In this document: piece after piece, positions 1 to 9,140 of the stretch | Position numbering within the stretch: the stretch's first letter is position 1 | Layout of the letters: every line of letters begins with the position of its first letter | Assembly: GCF_025947345.1 (NCBI RefSeq) | Contig: NZ_CP110011.1 | Location: forward strand, 3,038,001 to 3,102,000 | Source of the DNA: Flavobacterium sp. N502536 | GTDB taxonomy: Bacteria > Bacteroidota > Bacteroidia > Flavobacteriales > Flavobacteriaceae | Reading direction: 5' to 3' | Length of the DNA stretch: 64,000 bases | Notes under the pieces: generated by a model | What the model was told of the DNA's origin: nothing | Database searches by the model: none | Seen by the model: the letters and a program-made list of their open reading frames with translations, nothing else | Made by a program: the position numbers and the translations under genes

Positions 1-2259
1 GGCTTGTATTTAAACACACTGGCGATTCGAACTACATTTGAAAAAACAGTAAGTTTTCAGGACCTGCTTCAAACACAAAAAGAAACCTTATTAAAAGCCT
101 ATTCGCATCAGGACTATCCTTTAGACAGTTTGGTAGATGCACTTGATCTTAAAAGAGACACAAGCCGATCCGTTTTGTTTGATGTTTTGGTGGTTTTTCA
201 AAATCAGCAGGAATTATTAGCATCTGAAAGCCTAAAAATCAGCGGCGTTGAAATAACGCCCTATAAAAATCTGAAAAAATCATTTAGTAAATTTGATTTA
301 ACCTTTGCTTTTGCAGAGTTTCAGGGCGAACTAAGCTTAGACATCGAATACAATACCGATATTTATGAAGCAGAATTTGTAGCGCGTTTGGCTTCCCACT
401 TGGAAACCTTTTTAACAGAAGCGATTCAAAATCCGGAGCAAAAAGTAGCCACACTCAACTACCTGAGCGAAGCCGAAACCACCCAATTGCTGGAGGATTT
501 TAACGATACAACAATAGCGTATCCTGAGGATCAGACTATGGTTGACTTATTTGTGTCTCAGGCAAAGAAAAGTCCGGAGCAAATTGCTTTGGTAACAGAT
601 GCCAAAAGTTTTACCTACAAAGAACTCGATGAAATCTCAAACGAGCTTTCGCACTATTTGTTAAGTAATTACAACTTAGCCGTAGAAGATTTAGTAGGTG
701 TAAAACTAGACCGCAGCGAGTGGTTGCCAATAGCCTTGCTGGCTGTTTTAAAATCGGGTTGTGCTTATGTTCCAATCGATCCAAACTATCCGGCGCAGCG
801 TATTGAATATATCGAACAGGACAGTAAATGTAAAGTCACTATAGACAATAACCTTATAGCAGCTTTCAGACAAGCAGCATCCATCTCAAAATCATTGCCG
901 CAAACCTCTTTCAGTTCGCAGCATCTGGCCTACATCATTTACACTTCTGGCTCCACAGGAAAACCAAAAGGTGTTATGATCACCCATCAGAATGCTGTAG
1001 CGATGTTATGTTGGTCACAAAGAGAATTTAGCGATACTAATTTTGACATTTTGTACGCTGTAACTTCACATTGTTTTGATCTTTCTGTTTACGAATTTTT
1101 CTATCCGTTAAGCATTGGAAAACAAATTCGTTTATTGCCAAACGGATTATCAATAGGAGACTATATCCAGAACGATAAAAACGTACTAATCAATACCGTT
1201 CCTTCTGTAATCCTTACTCTGATTGAAAAAGGAACCACTTTTGAGAACGCCGCAGGAATTAACCTTGCCGGAGAAGCATTCCCGGTAAGCATTGCCAATC
1301 ATTTTGCAGCCTCAGGCATAGCCATGAGAAATTTGTACGGCCCTTCAGAAGACACCACTTACAGCAGTTATTACAGAGTAGAAGGAACTTACGAAAATTC
1401 AGTGCCTATTGGGAAAGCCTTAGACAATACGCAGTTTTACATCCTTTCAGAAGACCTGGCCTTGCAGCCTGTGGGAGTCATTGGCGAAATCTGTATCTCG
1501 GGCGACGGTTTGTCCAGAGGATATTTGTACCAACCTGAACTAACAGCAGAGAAATTTATCACCAACCCTTTTAACGACACTACCAAACTGTACAAAACAG
1601 GCGATTTGGGCAAATGGTTACCCGACGGTACCATCGCTTACATAGGCCGAAAAGACAGTCAGGTTAAAATCAGAGGACATCGTATCGAATTGGGTGAGAT
1701 CGAGCAGGTATTACAATCTCAAGAGGGTATCGATCAGTGTGTTGTGGTAACCGCAACCGTACAGGGTGATCTTGTTATTGTTAGTTATCTGGTAAGTGCC
1801 ACAACGGTCAACAAACAACAGCTTCGTCAGTCACTTTCACGCGAATTGCCGGAATACATGCTGCCAAGTTATTATGTGTTTTTAGAGCAATTTCCGCTTA
1901 CACCAAACGGTAAAATCGACAAAAAAGCCCTGCCTCCGGTAAGCACAGACGACGTTATTCAACAGGAATATGTTGCTCCGACCAACGAAATAGAGGAGAA
2001 ACTGGTAGCCATATGGCAGGACATCCTAAAATTAGAGAAAATAGGAATCACCGATAACTTCTTTGAACTGGGAGGAAACAGTTTAAAAGCTACCGTTTTA
2101 ATCAACAGAATCAACAAGGCTTTTGATACGAGATTTTCGATTGAGGATTTGTATGAAACTCAGAATGTTATTGGAGTTTCAGAAAAACTGAAATTTATCG
2201 TATTTCAGAATGAATTGGCCGGAGAGTCGGTTGATGATTTGGATGAGATTATGATATAA
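1..2259 (+). CDS. NRPS module (partial): C-terminal part of C, A (Ala-like code), T
   Basis: This is the C-terminal part of a nonribosomal peptide synthetase; the frame is open at base 1, so the true start lies upstream. Counting from base 1, residues about 1-150 are the end of a condensation domain, 180-580 an adenylation domain (A3 core TSGSTGKPKG; A5 YGPSEDTTY; A10 NGKIDKKAL) and about 660-725 a thiolation domain with phosphopantetheine Ser694 in LGGNSLKA. The specificity residues read D-L-Y-N-N-A-L-T-Y-K, one change from the alanine code DLFNNALTYK that I remember. The protein ends with a short acidic tail (SVDDLDEIM), typical of the partner of a TubC-type docking domain, and the next protein begins with such a domain. 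It is very similar in DNA to the next gene, at a 3417-bp offset. The alanine call is tentative. Confidence 0.93.
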   Translation, partial: GLYLNTLAIRTTFEKTVSFQDLLQTQKETLLKAYSHQDYPLDSLVDALDLKRDTSRSVLFDVLVVFQNQQELLASESLKISGVEITPYKNLKKSFSKFDLTFAFAEFQGELSLDIEYNTDIYEAEFVARLASHLETFLTEAIQNPEQKVATLNYLSEAETTQLLEDFNDTTIAYPEDQTMVDLFVSQAKKSPEQIALVTDAKSFTYKELDEISNELSHYLLSNYNLAVEDLVGVKLDRSEWLPIALLAVLKSGCAYVPIDPNYPAQRIEYIEQDSKCKVTIDNNLIAAFRQAASISKSLPQTSFSSQHLAYIIYTSGSTGKPKGVMITHQNAVAMLCWSQREFSDTNFDILYAVTSHCFDLSVYEFFYPLSIGKQIRLLPNGLSIGDYIQNDKNVLINTVPSVILTLIEKGTTFENAAGINLAGEAFPVSIANHFAASGIAMRNLYGPSEDTTYSSYYRVEGTYENSVPIGKALDNTQFYILSEDLALQPVGVIGEICISGDGLSRGYLYQPELTAEKFITNPFNDTTKLYKTGDLGKWLPDGTIAYIGRKDSQVKIRGHRIELGEIEQVLQSQEGIDQCVVVTATVQGDLVIVSYLVSATTVNKQQLRQSLSRELPEYMLPSYYVFLEQFPLTPNGKIDKKALPPVSTDDVIQQEYVAPTNEIEEKLVAIWQDILKLEKIGITDNFFELGGNSLKATVLINRINKAFDTRFSIEDLYETQNVIGVSEKLKFIVFQNELAGESVDDLDEIMI

Positions 2260-2367
2260 ACTTATCTCAGTTCAACCGATAGTATTTTTTGGTGTTAACT
2301 AATGAGATGAGAACAGAATGATTCTGAAAAACAGAAATGCTTTTTACTTTACTTAAAAAATTATATC

Positions 2368-5300
2368 GTGATAAAAAATTTACTACATACGTTGCAATCC
2401 TTGAATATCAGACTTAAAATCGATAATGGAAACTTGAAAATTAATGCTCCTAAGGGGGCTTTAACACCCGAAATTATTGAAGATATTAAAAGGTATAAAA
2501 AGAAACTGATCACATTATTATCCTCTTCAGAGTCTATCCCTAAAGCTGCGATCAAAGATTTTTATGCGCTTACTTCGTCTCAGCATCGTTTGTGGACTTT
2601 GAGTCAGTTTGAAACCGGTAATTCGGCTTATAACCTCTTTACTGCATTTGAATTTAAAGGAGTTCTGGATTTCGACAAATTAGCCGAGACCTTTACCTTT
2701 TTAGTAGAAAGACATGAGAGCTTGCGTACTGTTTTTAAAGAAGACGGACAGGGGAATCTGGGGCAGTATATCGTTCCGGCAGCCCAATACAGCGGGACTT
2801 TACAGTTTACAGATTTAACTAATGCCTCGGATGAAGTCTTGCGGAATCATGCTAATGCACTTCAAAGACATGCTTTTGACTTAGAAAAAGGACCGCTTTT
2901 CATAGGAGAAATTGTCAGGTCGGCGGCAGATAGTCATATTCTGATGCTTAACATGCACCATATTATTGGCGATGGCTGGTCGATGGGGATATTGAGTAAA
3001 GAATTTATAACGATTTATAATGAATTGGTTATAGGAAATGAAATCGTATTACCGGATTTGTCTATTCAGTACAAAGATTATTCAGAATGGCAAAACAGCC
3101 CATCGAGACAGGCAACGTTGGAAAAATCCAAAGCCGCATGGTTAGAGACATTCTCAGGAGATTTGCCTGTTTTGGAATTGCCTTCCGATAAAGTAAGACC
3201 TAAACTTAAAACCAATAATGGCTCAGGGGTAAAACATCCTTTTTTAAAAAATACCACCACTGCGCTTAATGCCTATGCACAGCAAAATGGGGTATCACTT
3301 TTTATGGTCTTAATGGCCGGAATCAACGGATTGCTTTCCAGATATGCCAATATCGGAGATATTATTCTTGGGACTCCGGTGGCCGGAAGAGAACACAGTG
3401 ATTTAGAGAACCAGGCTGGATTGTATTTAAACACACTGGCGATCCGAACGACATTTGAAGAAGCAACCAGTTTTGAAGAATTAGTAAACATACAAAAAGA
3501 GACCTTACTAAAAGCTTATTCCCATCAGGACTATCCTTTTGATAGTTTGGTGGAAGCGCTTGATCTTCAAAGAGACATGAGTCGATCGGTTCTATTTGAT
3601 GTTTTAGTGGTCTTTCAAAACCAGCAGGAATTATTAGCCTCTGAAAATCTGGCTATAAATGGTGTTGAAATAACCTCTTATAAAAACCTGAAAAAGTCAT
3701 TTAGCAAATTTGATTTAACCTTTGCTTTTGCAGAGTATCAGGGCGAACTAAGCTTGTACATCGAATACAATACCGATATTTATGAAGCAGAATTTGTAGA
3801 ACGTTTAGCCGACCATTTGGATACTTTTTTAACAGAGGCCATCCAAAATCCGGAACAAAAAGTAGCCACACTCAACTACCTGAGCAAAGCCGAGACCACC
3901 CAATTGCTGGAGGATTTTAACGACACCGCAATAGCGTATTCTAAGGATCACACTATGGTCGACTTATTTGTGTCTCAGGCCTGGGAAACTCCGGAGCAGA
4001 TTGCTTTGGTGACCGATGACAAAAGCTTTACTTACAAAGAACTCGATGAAATCTCCAACGAGCTTTCACACTACTTGTTAAGTAATTACAGCTTAGCCGT
4101 AGAAGACTTAGTAGGTGTAAAACTAGACCGCAGCGAGTGGTTGCCCATAGCCTTACTGGCTGTTTTAAAATCGGGTTGTGCTTATGTTCCAATCGATCCG
4201 AACTATCCGGCGCAGCGAATTGCGTATATCGAACAGGACAGTAAATGTAAAGTCACCATAGACGATAACTTTATAACAGCTTTCAAACAAGCAGCACCGA
4301 TCTCAAAATCATTGCCGCAGATCTCTTTCAGTTCACAGAATTTGGCCTACATCATTTACACCTCTGGTTCCACAGGAAAACCAAAAGGCGTTATGATCAC
4401 CCATCAGAATGCTGTCGCGATGTTATGCTGGTCACAAAGAGAATTTAGCGATACCGATTTTGACATGCTGTATGCTGTAACCTCACATTGTTTTGATCTG
4501 TCTGTTTATGAATTTTTCTACCCTTGGAGCATCGGAAAACAAATTCGCTTACTGGCCAACGGATTATCGATAGGAGATTATATCCAGAGCGATAAAAACG
4601 TATTAATCAATACCGTTCCTTCCGTAATCCATACCCTGATTGAAAAAGGAACCACCTTTGAGAATGCTGTTGGTATCAACCTTGCCGGGGAGGCTTTTCC
4701 GGTAAGTATCGCCAATCATTTTACCAACTCAGGGATTGCTATTAGAAACTTATACGGGCCTTCAGAAGACACCACCTACAGCAGTTATTACAGAGTAGAA
4801 GGAACATACGAAAATTCAGTGCCTATTGGAAAAGCTTTAGACAACACCCAGTTCTATGTACTTTCAGAAGCCCTGGCCTTGCAGCCTGTAGGCGTTATTG
4901 GAGAAATCTGTATCTCGGGTGATGGCTTGTCCAGAGGATACTTGTATCAACCCGAACTAACGGCAGAAAAATTTATCACCAATCCTTTTAACGAGAGCAC
5001 GAAGCTCTACAAAACAGGAGATTTGGGTAAATGGTTACCTGATGGTACCATCGCTTACATAGGCCGAAAAGACAGTCAGGTTAAAATCAGAGGCCACAGA
5101 GTAGAACTTGGAGAAATCGAACAAGTACTCCAGTCACAGCAAGACATCGATCAGTGTGTTGTGGTAACCGCAACCGTTCAGGGCGATCCTGTAATTGTAA
5201 GTTACCTCGTGAGCGCAACAGTCGTAGACAAACAACAGCTTCGCCTGTCACTGGGCCGCGAATTACCCGACTATATGTTACCGAGTTACTATGTGTTTTT

Positions 5301-5676
5301 AGACAAATTTCCACTTACACCAAACGGTAAAATCGACAAAAAAGCACTGCCGCCGGTAAACGAGGCCGATGTAATTCAGCAGGAGTACATCGCACCTTCC
5401 AATGAAACCGAAGAAAAGCTAGTTGTCATATGGGAGGAAGTTTTGCAGAAAAACAAAATAGGAGTAGGAGATATTTTCTTTGCACTAGGCGGACACAGTT
5501 TAAAAGCAACCCAGGTAATCTCTAAAATTCAGAAAGAATTCAATATTAAAATTGAGCTCAAAGAATTGTATAAAGAGCCGACAATTACAAATCTGGCGCA
5601 ATATATTGAGTCCATACAGCTCTTAAACAATCAGCAGTTCAAATCTTCTGTTATTGGAGAAGAACTTGTTTTTTAA
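2368..5676 (+). CDS. NRPS: TubC docking-C-A (Ala-like code)-T
   Basis: A complete one-module peptide synthetase of 1102 residues starting at GTG 2368. Residues 1-55 form a TubC-type beta-hairpin docking domain, suited to the acidic tail of the preceding protein. A condensation domain follows (about 65-490; intact HHIIGDG at 197), an adenylation domain (about 530-970; specificity Asp near 710) and a thiolation domain with Ser1044 in LGGHSLKA. The code is again D-L-Y-N-N-A-L-T-Y-K, so this module probably adds the same residue, tentatively Ala. There is no epimerase or thioesterase. A strong terminator follows at 5734-5769, so this is the last gene of the upstream operon. From about residue 352 on, the gene is nearly a copy of the first gene, implying recent duplication or gene conversion. 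Confidence 0.95.
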   Translation: MIKNLLHTLQSLNIRLKIDNGNLKINAPKGALTPEIIEDIKRYKKKLITLLSSSESIPKAAIKDFYALTSSQHRLWTLSQFETGNSAYNLFTAFEFKGVLDFDKLAETFTFLVERHESLRTVFKEDGQGNLGQYIVPAAQYSGTLQFTDLTNASDEVLRNHANALQRHAFDLEKGPLFIGEIVRSAADSHILMLNMHHIIGDGWSMGILSKEFITIYNELVIGNEIVLPDLSIQYKDYSEWQNSPSRQATLEKSKAAWLETFSGDLPVLELPSDKVRPKLKTNNGSGVKHPFLKNTTTALNAYAQQNGVSLFMVLMAGINGLLSRYANIGDIILGTPVAGREHSDLENQAGLYLNTLAIRTTFEEATSFEELVNIQKETLLKAYSHQDYPFDSLVEALDLQRDMSRSVLFDVLVVFQNQQELLASENLAINGVEITSYKNLKKSFSKFDLTFAFAEYQGELSLYIEYNTDIYEAEFVERLADHLDTFLTEAIQNPEQKVATLNYLSKAETTQLLEDFNDTAIAYSKDHTMVDLFVSQAWETPEQIALVTDDKSFTYKELDEISNELSHYLLSNYSLAVEDLVGVKLDRSEWLPIALLAVLKSGCAYVPIDPNYPAQRIAYIEQDSKCKVTIDDNFITAFKQAAPISKSLPQISFSSQNLAYIIYTSGSTGKPKGVMITHQNAVAMLCWSQREFSDTDFDMLYAVTSHCFDLSVYEFFYPWSIGKQIRLLANGLSIGDYIQSDKNVLINTVPSVIHTLIEKGTTFENAVGINLAGEAFPVSIANHFTNSGIAIRNLYGPSEDTTYSSYYRVEGTYENSVPIGKALDNTQFYVLSEALALQPVGVIGEICISGDGLSRGYLYQPELTAEKFITNPFNESTKLYKTGDLGKWLPDGTIAYIGRKDSQVKIRGHRVELGEIEQVLQSQQDIDQCVVVTATVQGDPVIVSYLVSATVVDKQQLRLSLGRELPDYMLPSYYVFLDKFPLTPNGKIDKKALPPVNEADVIQQEYIAPSNETEEKLVVIWEEVLQKNKIGVGDIFFALGGHSLKATQVISKIQKEFNIKIELKELYKEPTITNLAQYIESIQLLNNQQFKSSVIGEELVF
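3421..5417 (+). repeat. Module-scale direct repeat (copy of 4-2000)
   Basis: The end of the C domain, the A domain and the linker of the second NRPS gene repeat the first gene at a constant 3417-bp offset. Long stretches are identical or differ only at third codon positions. Divergence begins near the thiolation domain and is complete in the C-terminal tails. Identity was judged by eye. Confidence 0.85.
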
Positions 5677-5733
5677 AATTACCATTCTATTCCTGTAAAA
5701 GGAAGGAGAATATCCCATAAAAACCATTAAAAC

Positions 5734-5769
5734 AAACAGCTACGAGAGCCTTCTTGTAGCTGTTTTTTT
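5734..5769 (+). terminator. Intrinsic terminator after the two-gene NRPS operon
   Basis: A 10-bp perfect stem (5734-5743 with 5756-5765) and a 12-nt loop, running directly into a T tract. It lies 58 bases after the stop of the second NRPS gene. Confidence 0.85.
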
Positions 5770-5954
5770 GTTTTATATAGGTTTTTTTTATGCCTATGTC
5801 TTTTGTTTTTTATGTAGTTGATTGATTTACAGTTATTAAGTCTTTTAAGGGGCATGAAATTAGCAATTATGGGGGCTGAGCCTGTAAAAACTACCTTTTA
5901 GGTTAAAAGGGTACCGCTTGTTTATGTTTAATTTTGAATAAAAAAATAGATGTT

Positions 5955-6716
5955 ATGGATGACCGTTATTCAAAAAATAAGCTTTATCTGACGGATGAAG
6001 AACAAGAGGTTATAAAAAATTTCCCAATTCTGCTTGCAGGAAGTGGTCTTGGAAGTGTAATTGCCGAATGTGCGCTGCGTTTTGGTTTTGAAAAAATCAC
6101 TATTGTTGATGGTGATCGGGTAGAAAGTTCTAATTTGAGCAGACAAAATTACACTGAAGATGATATCGATTCGAACAAGGTAGATGCTCTGGCAAAGCGA
6201 TTGAGATCGATTAATAAAAATGCAGAAATCAATTGTATCGATTTTTTCCTGACTGTCGAAAATATAGGGGATCATATTAAAGGCCATAGAGCGGCAATTA
6301 ACACACTGGATTTTTCTTCTCCAGTACCCTTGATATTCGATACGGCCTGTCAAAAGTTAGACATTCCGGTACTGCATCCCTACAATATAGGATGGGGGAG
6401 TCTGGTAACTGTTATTGCCAGGGATGGTCTTCTTTTAAATGCGCTGGCCAATGGGGATGAAGAATTCAACGAAGCAACGATGATGGAATACGCTTCAAGT
6501 TATTTGCGATTCTGGGGAAATCCACAAAAATGGATGGACAGCATTATTGAAAAATACAAAATCGAAAAAGGATGCCAATCACCGCCACAAATGGCTATTG
6601 CATCCTGGTCGGTAGCAGCCTTATGCACCCATTTGCTTTTTAATATCGCAACTGGTAAAAAGTATAAAAAATTCCCTGAATTTTATTTGTCCGCCATTAT
6701 AGATGAGGATTTATAG
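5955..6716 (+). CDS. E1-like ThiF/MoeB/HesA-family adenylyltransferase
   Basis: A 253-residue Rossmann-fold protein of the ThiF/MoeB/E1 superfamily, which activates carboxylates (typically a protein or peptide C-terminus) by adenylation. Visible features are the nucleotide loop GSGLGS, the acidic DGDRVESSNLSRQ motif at the end of strand 2, and the Asp in NTLDFS where E1 enzymes hold Mg-ATP. The zinc-binding CxxC pairs of MoeB/ThiF are absent. I chose ATG 5955; an in-frame TTG at 5934 would add seven residues. It stands alone between the terminator of the first NRPS operon and the regulatory genes, with no ubiquitin-like partner, JAMM protease or sulfurtransferase nearby. Its substrate is unknown; a role in tailoring or resistance for the peptide is only inference. 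Confidence 0.85.
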   Translation: MDDRYSKNKLYLTDEEQEVIKNFPILLAGSGLGSVIAECALRFGFEKITIVDGDRVESSNLSRQNYTEDDIDSNKVDALAKRLRSINKNAEINCIDFFLTVENIGDHIKGHRAAINTLDFSSPVPLIFDTACQKLDIPVLHPYNIGWGSLVTVIARDGLLLNALANGDEEFNEATMMEYASSYLRFWGNPQKWMDSIIEKYKIEKGCQSPPQMAIASWSVAALCTHLLFNIATGKKYKKFPEFYLSAIIDEDL

Positions 6717-6818
6717 AATGCCTTTTTTGACTTTTGACAATGATAATTTGCCATGTAGAGACATAGATTTTATGGAGTGTTAGATGTGAAATGTAAAACG
6801 TCTTAATCTTCTCCGGAG

Positions 6819-6873
6819 AATCTATGTTTCTATGTGTTTAAACCATAGCCACAGAAAGGCTCAACAGAAAAAA
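6819..6873. repeat. Degenerate intergenic repeat, copy 1
   Basis: First of three copies of a roughly 55-bp word that starts aatctatgtttctatgtg and continues through taaaccatagccacag to caacagaaaa. The other copies are at 7011-7065 and 7248-7302. Confidence 0.75.
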
Positions 6874-7010
6874 TATGCCAAATCTGCGGGAGAAACATGG
6901 GTGTGAGATGTGCTATGTTAGATGTGAAAAGAATGTCTAAAAAGAAACGCATTGCTCTTAGATCACGCTCTGTGTTTTATTAAAAGTGAAACGCCTTTTT
7001 TCAGTTGAAA

Positions 7011-7065
7011 AATCTATGTTTCTATGTGTTTAAACCATAGCCATAGAAAGGTTCAACAGAAAAGA
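7011..7065. repeat. Degenerate intergenic repeat, copy 2
   Basis: Second copy, 192 bp after the first. It is preceded at 6968-6993 by ctctgtgttttattaaaag, a companion word that recurs before copy 3. Confidence 0.75.
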
Positions 7066-7247
7066 TCTGCACAATCTGCAAGATCTGCGAGAAAAAAATT
7101 ATCGCAGAAACATCGGTTTTAGAATGTAAAATGTGGGATGTAAGATGTGAAATGTAAAGTGCAAAAACTATGCACAAGAGAAACGTATTTCTCTTGTCTA
7201 GTACTCTGTGTTTTATTAAAAGTGAAACGTCTTATTTTCAGTTAGAA

Positions 7248-7302
7248 AATCTATGTTCCTATGTGTTTAAACCATAGCCACAGGAAGACCCAACAGAAAA
7301 AA
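7248..7302. repeat. Degenerate intergenic repeat, copy 3
   Basis: Third copy, 237 bp after copy 2, with the companion word ctctgtgttttattaaaag at 7204-7229. It carries several substitutions (gttcctatg for gtttctatg). Confidence 0.75.
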
Positions 7303-7348
7303 TCTGCCAGAAAAACACTTATCCCATAGAAATAAAAGCCTATGTCTT

Positions 7349-8107
7349 TTAAATCAGTTTATTACTGGTGGCATAGGCAATTGCCTCGGCGATATTCCCA
7401 ACCCCTAGTTTGGTAAACAGCTTCCTCTTGTGGAACTTAATCGTATCTGCTGATACAAACATACTCTCGGCCATATTGGCAATCGTAAACCCCCTGATAG
7501 AATATTGCAAAACCTCCTTTTCCCGGCTGGTAAGTTCTATTTTTTTCATCACCTTCCAAAAATCTCCCTCCAGGTCGTAACTGTAGATCTTATTCTCTCC
7601 TTTTTTGTAAATCTTAATATTCCCGGACTGCAATTCAGAAGAAAGAGAGATAATACAAATCGACTTCCAAATTTTTCCGTCATTGGTTAAAAAAACAGGA
7701 GTCAGCTTCTGATTCACCAAAAAAGTCTTTCCATTGGGATTCTTCAAACGAAAGTCATACGAGATCGTATGATTCAAACGCTCCTCTACGGGGATATTCT
7801 GATAAAAATCAAACCCTATAGTGTTGATCTTCAGTAATAAATCCAAATCCTCTTTTACTACGTACTTAAAGTAAAAGGCGTAACCCAATTCCTGAACCTC
7901 TGCCGGAGTGTGATCGCATAAGAACAATGGATTTTCGGACACGTACTCAAAACCTTTCTTTTCGTAATCGATAATATAAATACTGCTGTAAGTAGTTCTG
8001 GCAAACGCCCGGACCAATTCTAAATAATTTCCAAGTCTGCCTTTTTCATCCTCGGAGATTTTGTGAACGGTGTTGTTTGAGGAAAAAAAGTCGTTTTCAA
8101 TTACCAT
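7349..8107 (-). CDS. LuxR-family transcriptional regulator with N-terminal PAS-like sensor
   Basis: A 252-residue DNA-binding regulator. The last 65 residues are a LuxR/FixJ-type helix-turn-helix: LTSREKEVLQ, then FTIANMAESMFVSADTIKFH and the recognition-helix segment RKLFTKLGV. The first 170 residues look like a PAS-type sensor (IYIIDYEKKGFEYVSENPLF resembles the start of a PAS fold), common in Bacteroidota regulators. It has no receiver domain and no recognisable acyl-homoserine-lactone pocket. It is transcribed divergently from the LuxI/FeeM-like gene, with tandem repeats and a dyad between them, so it is the best candidate to control that gene and perhaps the NRPS operon. The ligand is unknown. 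Confidence 0.9.
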   Translation of the reverse strand: MVIENDFFSSNNTVHKISEDEKGRLGNYLELVRAFARTTYSSIYIIDYEKKGFEYVSENPLFLCDHTPAEVQELGYAFYFKYVVKEDLDLLLKINTIGFDFYQNIPVEERLNHTISYDFRLKNPNGKTFLVNQKLTPVFLTNDGKIWKSICIISLSSELQSGNIKIYKKGENKIYSYDLEGDFWKVMKKIELTSREKEVLQYSIRGFTIANMAESMFVSADTIKFHKRKLFTKLGVGNIAEAIAYATSNKLI

Positions 8108-8189
8108 ATTTTAATATTTTTTTAACAGGGTGTGAATATAGGAAAAATTGGAGAGATGCTGTTAAAATATTTTTATTTCTATACGAATT

Positions 8190-8218
8190 TAACTTCATTT
8201 CAATAATAACTTCATTTC
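8190..8218. promoter_or_regulatory. Two 12-bp direct repeats, candidate regulator-binding site
   Basis: The word taacttcatttc occurs at 8190-8201 and again at 8207-8218, a 17-bp repeat interval, in the divergent LuxR/LuxI-like intergenic region. This arrangement fits a dimeric or tandem activator site; binding is inference. Confidence 0.45.
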
Positions 8219-8256
8219 GTTAAGAAGAGCCTTTTTTTTTCAGAAAAGCTGTTTTT

Positions 8257-8282
8257 AAAAACTACACTTAAAGGTAGTTTTT
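8257..8282. promoter_or_regulatory. 9-bp perfect dyad upstream of the acyltransferase gene
   Basis: AAAAACTAC (8257-8265) and GTAGTTTTT (8274-8282) form a perfect inverted repeat with an 8-base spacer, followed by AT-rich DNA. It could be an operator or, if transcribed, a weak hairpin with a T tract. Confidence 0.4.
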
Positions 8283-8360
8283 ATTTAAAATACTGGAAAC
8301 TAGTATTTTGTGTAATATGAAGCGTAAATTGTGGTGATAGTTTTGGAGAAAACAAACACT

Positions 8361-9047
8361 ATGAAACTCGCCAAAAACAACCACCCAGCAATTAGTCAAA
8401 ATGACATCTTACTTATGTCAAAATTTGTAGTCACAGAAAACTTCAATCACCATTCCAATGAAATTCTACCAGGTCATTATCAAAATGATATTGATGCGGT
8501 TTACAAAGAAGAAATGGGCTACTTAGAAAACTCAAAAATATTCGCTTTCAAAAACGAACAAGGGGACTTCACAGGAACCATCAGAGTTTTAAAATGGGAT
8601 TTCATCACTCCACTTCCAATTCAGAAAATGTTTGGTATCAATCCTTTTATCTGCGCAGAAGGAGATGCCATCAATGAAATCTGGCATATTGGACGTTTTG
8701 CCATCAAAAAAGGCGTTCGTGATGTTAACTTATTAAAAAAACTATTGGTTTGTGCTATTGCACCGGTTTGCAAACACAAAGACAACATGGCTTTTGCCGA
8801 AATCGACGCCAAACTATTACGCGTACTAACCTTAATGGGAATCAAAGCCAAAATAGTTGGAAAATCAATCGAATACCTGGGATCAGAAACTATCCCGGTA
8901 TCCATGTCTTATAATGGACTGATTAATTTCTACAACGAAAACAAACATTTGGTTACACCGGAAGATTTTCAGCTTTCGTCTGTAAACTACAAACTACCCA
9001 ATAAGGTAGTATTTAACGCTAACAAGCTGAACTACACTTTGGTGTAG
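8361..9047 (+). CDS. LuxI/FeeM-like GNAT acyltransferase (putative N-acyl amino acid or autoinducer synthase)
   Basis: A 228-residue GNAT-fold protein with the layout of LuxI and N-acyl amino acid synthase (FeeM) enzymes. There is an early acidic motif (NDIDAVY), then FTGTIRVL at the LuxI Gly-x-x-Arg site, then EIWHIGRFAI at the conserved Glu...Arg site; length also fits. Those families move a fatty acyl group from acyl-ACP to a small amine. I chose ATG 8361 (MKLAKN); an in-frame GTG at 8331 is possible. It is divergent from the LuxR-type gene and upstream of the antiterminator and giant NRPS operon, suggesting a signal synthase or supplier of an acyl-amino acid. The amine acceptor is not readable from the sequence. 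Confidence 0.75.
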   Translation: MKLAKNNHPAISQNDILLMSKFVVTENFNHHSNEILPGHYQNDIDAVYKEEMGYLENSKIFAFKNEQGDFTGTIRVLKWDFITPLPIQKMFGINPFICAEGDAINEIWHIGRFAIKKGVRDVNLLKKLLVCAIAPVCKHKDNMAFAEIDAKLLRVLTLMGIKAKIVGKSIEYLGSETIPVSMSYNGLINFYNENKHLVTPEDFQLSSVNYKLPNKVVFNANKLNYTLV

Positions 9048-9140
9048 TAGAATTTGAAAACCGCTATTGTAAATTTACTTCAGTAAAAATAAGTAGTTGA
9101 ATCCTCAACAAACCGATTTTTACAAAGCGCTCCAAACACA

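Larger units (their letters stand above)
6717..7348. other. Gene-free stretch with degenerate repeats
   Basis: This 630-base stretch has no convincing ORF. It holds three diverged copies of a compound sequence and several runs of short related words (variants of gatgtgaaatgtaaa). It separates the E1-like gene from the convergent LuxR-type gene. Confidence 0.7.

Noticed and set aside
6819..7302. Spaced repeats as a CRISPR array.
   Set aside because: Only three diverged copies with unequal spacing near 190-240 bases, no short spacers and no cas genes.
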